Shown: positions 37,576 to 48,925, counted from the first letter of the stretch. The stretch is DNA of 64,000 nucleotides from Toxorhynchites rutilus septentrionalis (GCF_029784135.1 NC_073745.1:309332834-309396833); one strand, 5' to 3'. Translations and numbers: made by a program. The notes: generated from the letters alone by a model not told the origin.

Positions 37576-37610
37576 ACTAGCTGACCCGGCAAACGTTGTT
37601 CTGCCAAATA
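37576..37610. repeat. CTAGCTGACCCGGCAAAC repeat end
   Basis: A conserved end-like motif, also present with one change at 32527-32545. In mosquito sequence such ends usually pair with a CCGTTTCGGAGGAGTTCGG...(TA)n tail, which here is at 48540-48652. Inference: one old element may have been split by the LINE and mariner insertions between. Confidence 0.4.
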
Positions 37611-38256
37611 AATTGTTTCTAGTGAATATTTTGGTAATTGAATAAACAATAACTAATATATTGTACGTATGATTGAATGGTTTTACGTTTTGATCCATTC
37701 GTTGATGAAGATCAAACGAATATGTGGCGATAAGAGCTATGCCATATAGAGGAATTGAGCGCTTTTGACGATGACCGCCAACAATAAAAAAAAATCAAAT
37801 CATTCAAACCATCTTATTTCAATGTATTTCATTTACGTAACTGATGTGGTTGATGTAAAATATGTAAATTAGTAAAAAAAAAATAATGTTAATATATAAA
37901 ATGTGAAGTGAAAGAAAGTAATATATTTTTATCTAAAAGTTTAAAATGAAATAAAGAAAATCAATATTCATTTTTTTCAATTACGGTTGCGTTAGTGAAA
38001 AATAGGTTTTCTGAATGAATAGCCAAAATCATGACTGTTGGGTCCCGTTCATGAATTGTGAAACCAAAGATATGACAACTTCATTGGTGTTGATATACTG
38101 GCCAATTTGTTGGCGCATTATTTCGTCGTTGTCATTCAATCGAGAAGTAGTCACATCGATTGAGTTTTTGCGCGAGTGTGTGCGTGTGAGTTGTGTGTGT
38201 GCGTGCGAGTTTTTTTTCGTTTTCATAGGCGGTTGCGCACCGTCTGCGCAACCGTT

Positions 38257-39291
38257 ATGACATCTGCTGATGCCAATGTTGCGCGGACGCGTTATTATCA
38301 ACAGTCCTCGAAGGCACCATGGGTTGTTTTCTTTCGGCCCAAGGAAAAAGCTTTGAAGACTCTTGATATTTCAAGAGATTTGCTGCGTAATTATAAGGGC
38401 GTCTCGATACATAAAGAGAGACCGGACAAACTGCGTGTAGAAGCACCGACTTTTGATGTGGCCAACAAGATTGTTGACCACGAAGTTTTTAACAGGGAGT
38501 ATCACATCTACATCCCTTCTCGAGAAGTGGAGATAGAAGGCGTAGTAACCGACGCGAGTCTGAGTGTCGATGAACTAAAACAAGCGTCGGGTTCCTTCAA
38601 AAACTCGATGATTGGAGATCTTGTAAAGATCCTGGATGTTAGAAATTTGCATTCAGCATCTTTGGAAGAAAATAAAAAAGTTTATAAGCCCTCGCACTCT
38701 TTTCGAGTTACTTTCGCAGGTTCTGTTCTCCCAAACTATGTGAAAGTAGAAAATGTTTTTTTCCCAGTGCGCCTGTTTGTACCGCGAGTTTATAATTGTA
38801 CCAAATGTAAAAAGTTGGGACACTCGGTTAGCCACTGCGGCAACAAATTTCGTTGCGGAAAATGTGGCGATAAACATAGTGAGGATTCTTGCACTCAAAC
38901 AGTGGAAAAATGTATTCACTGTGGCGAGAATCCTCACCCTCTACAAGAGTGCCCAAGGTACAAACAGCACTCCGATAAAGTGAAGCGTTCTATCGCTGGA
39001 CGCTCCAAGCGGACTTATGCTGAAATGCTAAAGACCGCATCAGCCGCTCAAAATGAAAACCAATTTTCGGTTTTGTCATCTCAAGAATCGGATTCTGATT
39101 CTGATGAGGGTCATACTTCGGCTGCACCAGAATCTAATAGGGTAATAGTAGCAAAAAAACGAATCCGAAGGCTCCTTCTCAGCCAGTTCCTGGTTGCAGC
39201 AAGGATTTTACGTCATTACCCAGAGAAGAGAGAAATAAAAACGCTGCTCCTCGATCTTCTCGTAGAAAATTCGCGTCTAATCGAGGATTGA
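38257..39291 (+). CDS. LINE ORF1 (gag-like, CCHC zinc knuckles)
   Basis: I choose ATG 38257 (MTSADANVARTRYYQQSSKA) because the upstream extension is GT-rich leader. The middle has an esterase/RRM-like region (RDLLRNYKGVSIHKERPDKL). It is followed by three Cys-His knuckles: CTKCKKLGHSVSHC, CGKCGDKHSEDSC and CIHCGENPHPLQEC. These bind nucleic acid in ORF1 proteins of I, R1 and Jockey elements. The C-terminus is Ser/Asp-rich. The frame is open for 344 codons. Confidence 0.85.
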   Translation: MTSADANVARTRYYQQSSKAPWVVFFRPKEKALKTLDISRDLLRNYKGVSIHKERPDKLRVEAPTFDVANKIVDHEVFNREYHIYIPSREVEIEGVVTDASLSVDELKQASGSFKNSMIGDLVKILDVRNLHSASLEENKKVYKPSHSFRVTFAGSVLPNYVKVENVFFPVRLFVPRVYNCTKCKKLGHSVSHCGNKFRCGKCGDKHSEDSCTQTVEKCIHCGENPHPLQECPRYKQHSDKVKRSIAGRSKRTYAEMLKTASAAQNENQFSVLSSQESDSDSDEGHTSAAPESNRVIVAKKRIRRLLLSQFLVAARILRHYPEKREIKTLLLDLLVENSRLIED

Positions 39292-39423
39292 TAGCTTTTT
39301 CGGACATTGTGGACTTCATACTAAACACGTTCAAAATTCAAGACCCCCTCAGAAGCCTTATTTCTGCCTTGCTTCCATCTTTAAACTCTTATCTTAAGCA
39401 ATTGACTGCTTCATGGCCCCTCC

Positions 39424-42400
39424 TTGCATCAATCATATCTTTCGATGGATAATTCATCTAACGTAGTAGAAGATATGATCAATGTGCTACAATGGAACTG
39501 CCGTAGTCTAGTGCCTAAACTAGACTCGTTCAAATTTTTACTTCAAAATTATGATTGTGATATATTCGCTCGTTCCGAAACATGGCTTTCTTCTGACACA
39601 GAACTCAACTTCCACGATTTTAATATTATTCGCCTGGATAGAGATGATTCCTATGGAGGAGTACTTTTAGGGATCAAAAAGTGCTACTCTTTCTATAAAA
39701 TTCCTCTCCCAGCTCTATCAGACGTCGAAATCGTCGCTTGTCAAATAACTGCAAAGAATAAAGAACTCTGCATAGCTTCAGTATACGTTCCCCCGAATAC
39801 TTCCATTAGCCGTAGTCAACTTTGGAATCTAATTTCGATTCTCTCAACCCCAGTTCTAATTTTGGGTGACATGAACTCCCATGGTACTGGGTGGGGCGAT
39901 CTTTATGATGACGCTAGGGCGGCTATTTTTTACGATTTATGTGACGATTTCAACTTGACTATCTTGAACACTGGTGAAGTGACACGAATTGCAAAACCTC
40001 CGGCTCGGGAAAGCCGACTCGATCTATCTTTGTGCTCAAACTCGCTATCATTAGATTGTCAGTGGAAGGTCATCAATGATCCCCATGGTAGCGATCACTT
40101 GCCAATCAATATATCAATCAAGTGTAGCCCGCAATCCACTGAACCATCTCGAGTTCCATTTGATCTAACAAGGAACATCGACTGGCAAAAATTTGCAACG
40201 GCGGTAACAATCGGTGTCGAATCAATAGATATACTTCCACCATTGGAAGAATATCGATTCTTCGTCGATTTATTGTATAAAAGCCCACTGGAAGCACAAA
40301 AAAGAAAAGTTCCAAGTGCTTCATTTAAAAGAAAACCAGCCACTCCTGGCTGGGACGATGAATGCACAAAATTGTATTTGAAAAAATCTGATGCTTTCAA
40401 AGCTTTTCGCAGACATGGAACATCCACACACTTCGAGGAATATTCAAAGCTTGAAATACAGCTGAAACAATTAGTTAAAGCAAAAAAACGCGGTTACTGG
40501 CGCAATTTCATCGAAGGTCTTTCTCGTGAAACCTCAATACGCACCTTGTGGAGGGTAGCTCGCAACATGCGTAACCGCTCAGAGAGTGAAGAGTACTCCA
40601 ACCGATGGATATTCGATTTCGCTAAAAAGGTCTGTCCAGACTCAGTTCCAGCCCAACATATTCTTCGAGAAACGTCTCCAAGCGGTGGACCTCTGGACAG
40701 ACCATTCTCAATGCTGGAATTTTCTATGGCTCTTCTTTCATCGAACAACTCTTCACCCGGAAGCGATATGATTAAATTCGTTCTTCTAAAAAATCTTCCC
40801 GATATCGCGAAAAGACGCTTGCTAGACTTATTCAATACTCTACTAGAAAACAATATTGTGCCACCCGAATGGAGACAGGTCAAAGTGATAGCAATTCAAA
40901 AGCCTGGCAAACCAGCGTCTGACCATAACTCATACCGTCCGATTGCTATGCTCTCGTGCATTAGAAAATTGCTGGAGAAAATGATCCTTCGAAGACTCGA
41001 TCAATGGATCGAGACAAATAATTTGCTATCAAGTACACAATGTGGGTTTCGCAAGAGCAAAGGAACAAACGATTGTCTAGCGTTGCTTTCTACAGATATT
41101 CAACTGGCCTTTGCGCACAAGGAGCAACTGGCTTCAGTATTCTTGGATATTAAGGGAGCTTTTGATTCAGTTTCCATAGAAATTCTGTCAGACAATCTGA
41201 ACAGATGTGGACTTCCTGGAATTTTGAATAACTTCTTGTACAATTTGTTGTCAGAAAAGCAAATGAACTTCATCCTTGGACAGCTGACAACTTCCAGAAA
41301 TAGTTATATGGGTCTACCCCAAGGCTCATGTCTCAGCCCCCTTCTTTATAATTTTTATGTGAAAGATATTGACAGTTATTTGGCAGAACAATGCACGCTA
41401 AGACAACTTGCAGATGATGGTGTGGTTTCCGTCAGAGGTCCCCATGCCGAAAACTTGCAAAGACCATTGCAAAATTCCCTAGATAACTTGTCTTCTTGGG
41501 CAAGGAACTTAGGGATAGAATTCTCGCCGCAGAAAACAGAACTGGTAGTGTTTACTCGAAAGCGGTCCCCAGCCCAATTGCAACTTAAGCTTTTGGGGAG
41601 AAACATTACCCAATCATTGACCTTCAAGTACCTTGGTGTCTGGTTTGATTCAAAATGCACTTGGAATACCCACATTACGTATTTGAAGCAAAAATGTCAA
41701 AAAAGAGTCAACTTTCTCCGCTCGATTTGCGGCACGTGGTGGGGAGCTCATCCGGGAGATCTCATAACGCTTTATAAAACAACTATTCTATCTATTCTGG
41801 AGTATGGCTCTTTCTGCTTTCTCTCAGCAGCTAAAAGTCACCTTCTAAAATTGGAACGAATTCAATATCATTGTCTGCGTATAGCTCTCGGCTGTATGCA
41901 CTCAACGCATAACATGAGTCTCGAGGTTCTGGCAGGAGTAACTCCTCTACAGAACCGATTCTGGGAACTTTCTCTCAGAATACTGGTGAAATGCGGTATC
42001 ACGAACACACTTGTGATTGAAAACTTTGATAAAATGCTTCATCTAAATATACAATCTCGGTTTATGAGAATTTATCATCACTATATTTCATCAGATATTT
42101 GTCTTCCATCGTTTACTCCAGACCGTGCTCACTTCACCATCAGCAGTTCCTCAATCGAATACGATCTGTCGATGAAACAAGCAATACTTGGGATTTCAGA
42201 TCAGCTTCGACCAACTTTCATTCCCCGTATTTTTAACCGAAAGTACCAAAAAGTCAATTACATGAAAAGATACTTCACTGATGGGTCTCGCCTCAATGGA
42301 TCCACTGGCTTCGGTGTTTTCAATGAAAATTCAAGCGCCTTCCGTAAACTGCAGGAACCTTGTTCCGTTGATGTTGCTGAGCTGACAGCAATCGATTTCG

Positions 42401-42990
42401 CATTGGGGATGATCTCCAACAAGCCTGCAGACCATTACTTCATTTTCTCGGATAGTCTCAGTTCGCTTGAGGCTCTCCAGTCGATGAGAACTAGTAGGCA
42501 CCCATCTTATTTCCTCACAAAAGTGAGGCTGCAGATGAGTGCACTGATCGAAAGATCTTATAAGATAACCTTTGTATGGGTCCCCTCTCATTGCTCAATT
42601 CCTGGCAATGAGAAGGCGGACACTCTCGCAAAGGTGGGTGCCCAGAAAGGCGAATTGTTTGATAGACAGATTTCATACGATGAATTTTTCCAATTACTGC
42701 GTCAGAGTTCCCTCTTGAGTGGGCAAACCGATTGGGACACTGGAAGTCTTGGGCGGTGGTTATATTCAATTATTCCAAAGGTTTCTTCGAGAGCGTGGTT
42801 CAAAGGTTTGGACTTAAGTCGTGACTTCATTCGTGTAATGAGTAGACTTATGTCCAACCACTACTCGCTAGCTGTGCATCTCCACAGAATAAATCTTGTT
42901 CAAAGCAACGTCTGTCGGTGTGGAAACGGTTACGATGACATCGATCACGCAGTTTGGCAATGTACGGATAATTACGCAGCCCGAGTTTGA
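39424..42990 (+). CDS. LINE ORF2 (endonuclease, RT, RNase H), 3' frameshift
   Basis: Domains in order: AP-like endonuclease (INVLQWNCRSLVPK, SETWL, LGDMNSHGTGW, RLDLS, GSDHLPI; residues about 20-225); reverse transcriptase (KPGKPASDHNSYRPIAML, SVFLDIKGAFDSV, GLPQGSCLSPLL, QLADDGVV; about 490-770); RNase H (YFTDGSRLNGSTGFG, FSDSLSSLEAL, VWVPSHCSIPGNEKADTLAK; about 955-1075); and a C-terminal CRCGNGYDDIDHAVWQC motif. The RT active site reads LADD rather than the usual YADD/FADD. The frame stops at TGA 42988-42990, but the next frame continues through NALEAQGRQPYVPVRDVLG to TAA at 43110-43112, so one indel near 42985 removed about 42 C-terminal residues. The RNase H places it in the I/R1/LOA group. 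Confidence 0.88.
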   Translation: MHQSYLSMDNSSNVVEDMINVLQWNCRSLVPKLDSFKFLLQNYDCDIFARSETWLSSDTELNFHDFNIIRLDRDDSYGGVLLGIKKCYSFYKIPLPALSDVEIVACQITAKNKELCIASVYVPPNTSISRSQLWNLISILSTPVLILGDMNSHGTGWGDLYDDARAAIFYDLCDDFNLTILNTGEVTRIAKPPARESRLDLSLCSNSLSLDCQWKVINDPHGSDHLPINISIKCSPQSTEPSRVPFDLTRNIDWQKFATAVTIGVESIDILPPLEEYRFFVDLLYKSPLEAQKRKVPSASFKRKPATPGWDDECTKLYLKKSDAFKAFRRHGTSTHFEEYSKLEIQLKQLVKAKKRGYWRNFIEGLSRETSIRTLWRVARNMRNRSESEEYSNRWIFDFAKKVCPDSVPAQHILRETSPSGGPLDRPFSMLEFSMALLSSNNSSPGSDMIKFVLLKNLPDIAKRRLLDLFNTLLENNIVPPEWRQVKVIAIQKPGKPASDHNSYRPIAMLSCIRKLLEKMILRRLDQWIETNNLLSSTQCGFRKSKGTNDCLALLSTDIQLAFAHKEQLASVFLDIKGAFDSVSIEILSDNLNRCGLPGILNNFLYNLLSEKQMNFILGQLTTSRNSYMGLPQGSCLSPLLYNFYVKDIDSYLAEQCTLRQLADDGVVSVRGPHAENLQRPLQNSLDNLSSWARNLGIEFSPQKTELVVFTRKRSPAQLQLKLLGRNITQSLTFKYLGVWFDSKCTWNTHITYLKQKCQKRVNFLRSICGTWWGAHPGDLITLYKTTILSILEYGSFCFLSAAKSHLLKLERIQYHCLRIALGCMHSTHNMSLEVLAGVTPLQNRFWELSLRILVKCGITNTLVIENFDKMLHLNIQSRFMRIYHHYISSDICLPSFTPDRAHFTISSSSIEYDLSMKQAILGISDQLRPTFIPRIFNRKYQKVNYMKRYFTDGSRLNGSTGFGVFNENSSAFRKLQEPCSVDVAELTAIDFALGMISNKPADHYFIFSDSLSSLEALQSMRTSRHPSYFLTKVRLQMSALIERSYKITFVWVPSHCSIPGNEKADTLAKVGAQKGELFDRQISYDEFFQLLRQSSLLSGQTDWDTGSLGRWLYSIIPKVSSRAWFKGLDLSRDFIRVMSRLMSNHYSLAVHLHRINLVQSNVCRCGNGYDDIDHAVWQCTDNYAARV

Positions 42991-45014
42991 ATGCCCTTGA
43001 GGCCCAAGGAAGACAACCCTATGTTCCTGTTAGAGACGTGTTGGGAACTCGCGACATCTGCTATATGCAGTTGATCTATATGTTTGTGAAATGGTCTAGT
43101 ATAAGTATTTAATGCTTTTGTGTTTTTCTTTTTTGTTATTAGTTTGTTTTTCTTGTCCCCCCATCTCACCGTCGCCCACCCTCGACAGCTAGTCGAACAC
43201 CAGATGCTATCCCTGGTCATTATGCACAATGCTACAGTGCGTGCGGCAACCCTCGGTTGAGACTACGATACCTCATATCCATATCCCCAACCTGACCCGT
43301 CCCACAAAAATGTTGCCCTTTTAACCTCGAGTAAACCGCGAGTATTCGGTCGAATCCTACTAAACATAGAAATTAGTTGAAACTTTGTATAAACAAACCT
43401 TGAATTAGCGGCTCCGCAAAGCTTATGCGATTGAGCCTTACAAATAAATGAACTGGATAAAAAAAATATATATATATATTGATTGCCTTATTCACGGACT
43501 TTTATACTGCTTTTCGCTGAACAGCGAAACTCAACACTAATATAAACATTGAACGTTTTGCTCAGCTGAGGCGAATGTGGTAATACCCAACGATTTTCAG
43601 TCCGTCAAAGTCTGCGTTACTGATATTTGTCAATGGTAGCCGTTTCTTCGTTTTTACATTGGATATTCACCTACCCTTGAGATCGTGTTTTCCATCTGCA
43701 ACGCAAGGCGGTAAAAGCTTCAGATCACCGCATAGGCCATGAACCATGGTTCAGGGGGAACAATATCAAACACTAACCCATATTCCGGAATCCGATTGGT
43801 CTGGAAGCCGATCGGATTCCACGATTTGAACGAAATCGGCTTTTGCATTCTGAAATCTGTTCGACTCAAATTTAATCGATCCATGGAAATGCGGCAACCT
43901 TGCCTTAATCAAAAGCAGAAGTTGTGGAGCAATTTGAATACAGATTATTTTTTCATGTTACTTGAATACTTAGATGACATAGTCCTGACCCTAACTCAAC
44001 TTTTTTTTCTAGATTTTTTAACTACATTTCCGCTAAAACTTTATCCATAATATAAAAAAACATTATCAGACAGAATTTTTGTACACTACCCACTTGTAGA
44101 AAATGTGTCACTTTGTTACATACAAAACATATTTGAAAGAGTATAGCAAATTTCCATCAATATTTTTCGTTTAAAAAGTGTATTTATTCCACCCAAAATT
44201 CCGTTTCTATTTTACAGAAATAGAACACGAAGCTCAATGTTGTTAAGTTTTTTTTATTTGGATATTGTGTTTATCGCATTTCGTTTAAAATCGTGAAATA
44301 AAAAATAAAGAAAATGGGACGAGGTTAAAAGGATGAAATTTTGGGTTTTTATGTTTTTTTTCTGAAACCAAATTTTAATAAATACAAAAAAAAAATTCAA
44401 TTTATGCAGAAAAAATTATTTTTTCGCATAGTGTCGCCCTAATTGGTATATATACGGTAAATATACAGTAATCGGTATCCTACCGGTATCATATTAGGCT
44501 GTCAAAAAAGTCCTGCGGTATTTCCGCGAGGTGTCGTTGTAAGCGCGTAGTTCTAGTTGTATTCATTGTATCGAGTCATATTATAGCTTGTTGGAAAGGT
44601 ATTTTTGCGCGCTATAATATAGTCCATGACAGTGTTTTGTTTGGTTAAGTCGTTCGTGAGTTATAGTGTCGCAAATATGGAGCAAAATAAAGAGAAAATC
44701 CGACATATTTTACAGTACTACTATGACAAAGGCAAAAATGCATCTCAAGCTGCCAATAAAATTTGTGCAGTTTATGGACCCGATACAGTTTCCATTTCCA
44801 CCGCACAACGATGGTTTCAACGTTTTCGTTCTGGTGTAGAGGTCGTCGAAGATGCGCCACGCTCCGGAAGGCCTGTCGTCGAAAATTGCGACAAAATCGC
44901 TGAATGAGCCGAGAAAGACCGGCATAGTAGCAGCCGTAGCATCGGCCAAGAGCTGGGGATAAGTCATCAAACCGTTATTAACCATTTGAAGAAGCTTGGA
45001 TTCACAAAGAAGCT
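41988..45014. repeat. 3027-bp tandem duplication, unit 1
   Basis: The unit starts inside LINE ORF2 (GAAATGCGGTATC) and ends inside the following mariner (CACAAAGAAGCT). All open frames within it recur exactly 3027 bp later with identical translations, and no base difference was found in the parts compared. Confidence 0.95.
44494..45014 (+). pseudogene. Mariner (DD34D) 5' part, copy A
   Basis: The terminal repeat TTAGGCTGTCAAAAAAGTCC follows a TA. The N-terminus of the transposase (MEQNKEKIRHILQYYYDKGK) has the HTH and the QRWFQRFRSG segment. TGA at 44905-44907 interrupts it after ENCDKIAE. The copy is cut at the duplication junction. Confidence 0.9.
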
Positions 45015-46504
45015 GAAATGCGGTATCACGAACACACTTGTGATTGAAAACTTTGATAAAATGCTTCATCTAAATATACAATCTCGGTTTATGAGAATTT
45101 ATCATCACTATATTTCATCAGATATTTGTCTTCCATCGTTTACTCCAGACCGTGCTCACTTCACCATCAGCAGTTCCTCAATCGAATACGATCTGTCGAT
45201 GAAACAAGCAATACTTGGGATTTCAGATCAGCTTCGACCAACTTTCATTCCCCGTATTTTTAACCGAAAGTACCAAAAAGTCAATTACATGAAAAGATAC
45301 TTCACTGATGGGTCTCGCCTCAATGGATCCACTGGCTTCGGTGTTTTCAATGAAAATTCAAGCGCCTTCCGTAAACTGCAGGAACCTTGTTCCGTTGATG
45401 TTGCTGAGCTGACAGCAATCGATTTCGCATTGGGGATGATCTCCAACAAGCCTGCAGACCATTACTTCATTTTCTCGGATAGTCTCAGTTCGCTTGAGGC
45501 TCTCCAGTCGATGAGAACTAGTAGGCACCCATCTTATTTCCTCACAAAAGTGAGGCTGCAGATGAGTGCACTGATCGAAAGATCTTATAAGATAACCTTT
45601 GTATGGGTCCCCTCTCATTGCTCAATTCCTGGCAATGAGAAGGCGGACACTCTCGCAAAGGTGGGTGCCCAGAAAGGCGAATTGTTTGATAGACAGATTT
45701 CATACGATGAATTTTTCCAATTACTGCGTCAGAGTTCCCTCTTGAGTGGGCAAACCGATTGGGACACTGGAAGTCTTGGGCGGTGGTTATATTCAATTAT
45801 TCCAAAGGTTTCTTCGAGAGCGTGGTTCAAAGGTTTGGACTTAAGTCGTGACTTCATTCGTGTAATGAGTAGACTTATGTCCAACCACTACTCGCTAGCT
45901 GTGCATCTCCACAGAATAAATCTTGTTCAAAGCAACGTCTGTCGGTGTGGAAACGGTTACGATGACATCGATCACGCAGTTTGGCAATGTACGGATAATT
46001 ACGCAGCCCGAGTTTGAATGCCCTTGAGGCCCAAGGAAGACAACCCTATGTTCCTGTTAGAGACGTGTTGGGAACTCGCGACATCTGCTATATGCAGTTG
46101 ATCTATATGTTTGTGAAATGGTCTAGTATAAGTATTTAATGCTTTTGTGTTTTTCTTTTTTGTTATTAGTTTGTTTTTCTTGTCCCCCCATCTCACCGTC
46201 GCCCACCCTCGACAGCTAGTCGAACACCAGATGCTATCCCTGGTCATTATGCACAATGCTACAGTGCGTGCGGCAACCCTCGGTTGAGACTACGATACCT
46301 CATATCCATATCCCCAACCTGACCCGTCCCACAAAAATGTTGCCCTTTTAACCTCGAGTAAACCGCGAGTATTCGGTCGAATCCTACTAAACATAGAAAT
46401 TAGTTGAAACTTTGTATAAACAAACCTTGAATTAGCGGCTCCGCAAAGCTTATGCGATTGAGCCTTACAAATAAATGAACTGGATAAAAAAAATATATAT
46501 ATAT
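45015..46504 (+). pseudogene. Second copy of LINE ORF2 3' part and tail
   Basis: The RNase H region and zinc motif of ORF2 are repeated, open to the same TGA (46015-46017) and with the same frameshift. It is fused at its 5' end to mariner codons KKLGFTKKL in the same frame. No ATG starts this fused frame (it opens at TTG 44986), and mariner stops lie upstream, so it is a by-product of the duplication. Confidence 0.85.
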
Positions 46505-48041
46505 ATTGATTGCCTTATTCACGGACTTTTATACTGCTTTTCGCTGAACAGCGAAACTCAACACTAATATAAACATTGAACGTTTTGCTCAGCTGAGGCG
46601 AATGTGGTAATACCCAACGATTTTCAGTCCGTCAAAGTCTGCGTTACTGATATTTGTCAATGGTAGCCGTTTCTTCGTTTTTACATTGGATATTCACCTA
46701 CCCTTGAGATCGTGTTTTCCATCTGCAACGCAAGGCGGTAAAAGCTTCAGATCACCGCATAGGCCATGAACCATGGTTCAGGGGGAACAATATCAAACAC
46801 TAACCCATATTCCGGAATCCGATTGGTCTGGAAGCCGATCGGATTCCACGATTTGAACGAAATCGGCTTTTGCATTCTGAAATCTGTTCGACTCAAATTT
46901 AATCGATCCATGGAAATGCGGCAACCTTGCCTTAATCAAAAGCAGAAGTTGTGGAGCAATTTGAATACAGATTATTTTTTCATGTTACTTGAATACTTAG
47001 ATGACATAGTCCTGACCCTAACTCAACTTTTTTTTCTAGATTTTTTAACTACATTTCCGCTAAAACTTTATCCATAATATAAAAAAACATTATCAGACAG
47101 AATTTTTGTACACTACCCACTTGTAGAAAATGTGTCACTTTGTTACATACAAAACATATTTGAAAGAGTATAGCAAATTTCCATCAATATTTTTCGTTTA
47201 AAAAGTGTATTTATTCCACCCAAAATTCCGTTTCTATTTTACAGAAATAGAACACGAAGCTCAATGTTGTTAAGTTTTTTTTATTTGGATATTGTGTTTA
47301 TCGCATTTCGTTTAAAATCGTGAAATAAAAAATAAAGAAAATGGGACGAGGTTAAAAGGATGAAATTTTGGGTTTTTATGTTTTTTTTCTGAAACCAAAT
47401 TTTAATAAATACAAAAAAAAAATTCAATTTATGCAGAAAAAATTATTTTTTCGCATAGTGTCGCCCTAATTGGTATATATACGGTAAATATACAGTAATC
47501 GGTATCCTACCGGTATCATATTAGGCTGTCAAAAAAGTCCTGCGGTATTTCCGCGAGGTGTCGTTGTAAGCGCGTAGTTCTAGTTGTATTCATTGTATCG
47601 AGTCATATTATAGCTTGTTGGAAAGGTATTTTTGCGCGCTATAATATAGTCCATGACAGTGTTTTGTTTGGTTAAGTCGTTCGTGAGTTATAGTGTCGCA
47701 AATATGGAGCAAAATAAAGAGAAAATCCGACATATTTTACAGTACTACTATGACAAAGGCAAAAATGCATCTCAAGCTGCCAATAAAATTTGTGCAGTTT
47801 ATGGACCCGATACAGTTTCCATTTCCACCGCACAACGATGGTTTCAACGTTTTCGTTCTGGTGTAGAGGTCGTCGAAGATGCGCCACGCTCCGGAAGGCC
47901 TGTCGTCGAAAATTGCGACAAAATCGCTGAATGAGCCGAGAAAGACCGGCATAGTAGCAGCCGTAGCATCGGCCAAGAGCTGGGGATAAGTCATCAAACC
48001 GTTATTAACCATTTGAAGAAGCTTGGATTCACAAAGAAGCT
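45015..48041. repeat. 3027-bp tandem duplication, unit 2
   Basis: The junction at 45014/45015 joins mariner sequence directly to LINE ORF2 sequence with a single shared T. After 48041 the mariner continues with CGATGTATAGG. The (AT)n tract of the LINE tail also has the same length in both units. Confidence 0.95.
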
Positions 48042-48515
48042 CGATGTATAGGTGCCACACACGTTGACGCAAAAAAACATCTTTGACCGTATCGACGCAT
48101 GTGAATCGCTGCTGAATCGCAACAAAATCGACCCGTTTCTGAAGCGGATGGTGACTGGCGATGAAAAGTGGGTCACTTACGACAACGTGAAGCGCAAACG
48201 GAAGGGAGGTTCTTTTGCATCCGCCGTATAGTCCGGACCTTGCACCAAGTGACTACCACCTGTTTTTATTCATGGTGAACGAGCTAGGTAGTCAGAAGTT
48301 AGCCACAAAAGAGGCCTGTGAAAATTGGCTATCCGAGTTTTTTGCCAATAAGGAAGCGAGCTTCTATAACAGGGGTATTATGAAGTTGGCATCTCGTTGG
48401 GAACAAGTCATCGAACAAAACGGCGCATATTTGACTTAAAACAGATGATTGTAACTAATTTTATGAACAAATGAAAATTCAAAAAAAATACCGCAGGGCT
48501 TTTTTGACAGCCTAA
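47521..48515 (+). mobile_element. Mariner (DD34D), full-length with internal deletion, copy B
   Basis: It has both termini (TTAGGCTGTC... and ...GACAGCCTAA) and flanking TA at 47519-47520 and 48516-48517. The transposase has the TGA after KIAE, a TAG at LDV-stop-VPHTLTQKN, and loses the middle between NVKRKR and the PPYSPDLAPSDYHLF motif (about 300 bp). MVTGDEKWVTYD (first Asp) and the last Asp remain; the HQDNARPH Asp is lost. It is not autonomous. The N-terminal part is identical to copy A because of the 3027-bp duplication. Confidence 0.9.
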
Positions 48516-48539
48516 TATATAGTTTACAGCCTATTCTCA

Positions 48540-48652
48540 TACCTACCAAGTATTTTGAGTATAATTTCATCAAAATTGGTCGAGCCGTTTCGGAGGAGTT
48601 CGGTAACAAACACCGTGACACGATATTTTTATATATATATATATAGATAATT
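48540..48652. repeat. Repeat tail with AT microsatellite
   Basis: CGAGCCGTTTCGGAGGAGTT then GGTAACAAACACCGTGACAC and (TA)n to 48652. This looks like the 3' end of a common dispersed element; its 5'-type end is at 37576. Confidence 0.45.
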
Positions 48653-48750
48653 GATTTAATTCATATATTTTCTCTTGAAATCAAGCTGCAAATATCGTTG
48701 TTCACAAAAAAAACGAAACTCATAAGCTAGTAAATAGCTAGCTATTGGCT

Positions 48751-48914
48751 TTTTTTTTTTTTTTTATATCTGTATTATAGTGACTTTCAACACTTTTGGC
48801 TGGTTCGTCACTTTTTACTTCCAATTTTGGAAGAATGTTGGGAGTGAGAATTGAACTCGTGATCTTCAGCGTGAGAGGTATGGATGTTACCACTACGCCA
48901 GATCGGCTCCACAA
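48751..48914 (-). mobile_element. tRNA-derived SINE with poly(A) tail and target-site duplication
   Basis: On the minus strand it begins GGAGCCGATCTGGCGTAGTG (A box) and has CTCTCAC in the anticodon-loop position and a B-box-like GAGTTCAATTCTC. A body ending AAAGTCACTATAATACAGAT and poly(A) follows. The 11-bp AGCTATTGGCT flanks it at 48740-48750 and 48915-48925. The head resembles tRNA-Glu(CUC) and the body differs from the SINE at 20006-20280, so it is a second family. Confidence 0.85.
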
Positions 48915-48925
48915 AGCTATTGGCT

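Larger units (their letters stand above)
38150..43477 (+). mobile_element. I-like non-LTR retrotransposon, nearly complete
   Basis: Two ORFs (gag-like and endonuclease/RT/RNase H) are followed by a short 3'UTR and an A/TA-rich tail (CAAATAAATG near 43441, then (AT)n to about 43477). The 5' boundary is approximate. No target-site duplication was confirmed. It sits in GGH intron 1 on the strand opposite to the gene. The 3' half is duplicated (41988-48041). Confidence 0.85.

Noticed and set aside
44986..46017. 343-codon mariner-LINE fusion ORF as a new chimeric gene
   Set aside because: It begins at TTG, not ATG, follows a mariner frame with a stop, and arises from the 3027-bp tandem duplication. 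Nothing suggests selection or expression.
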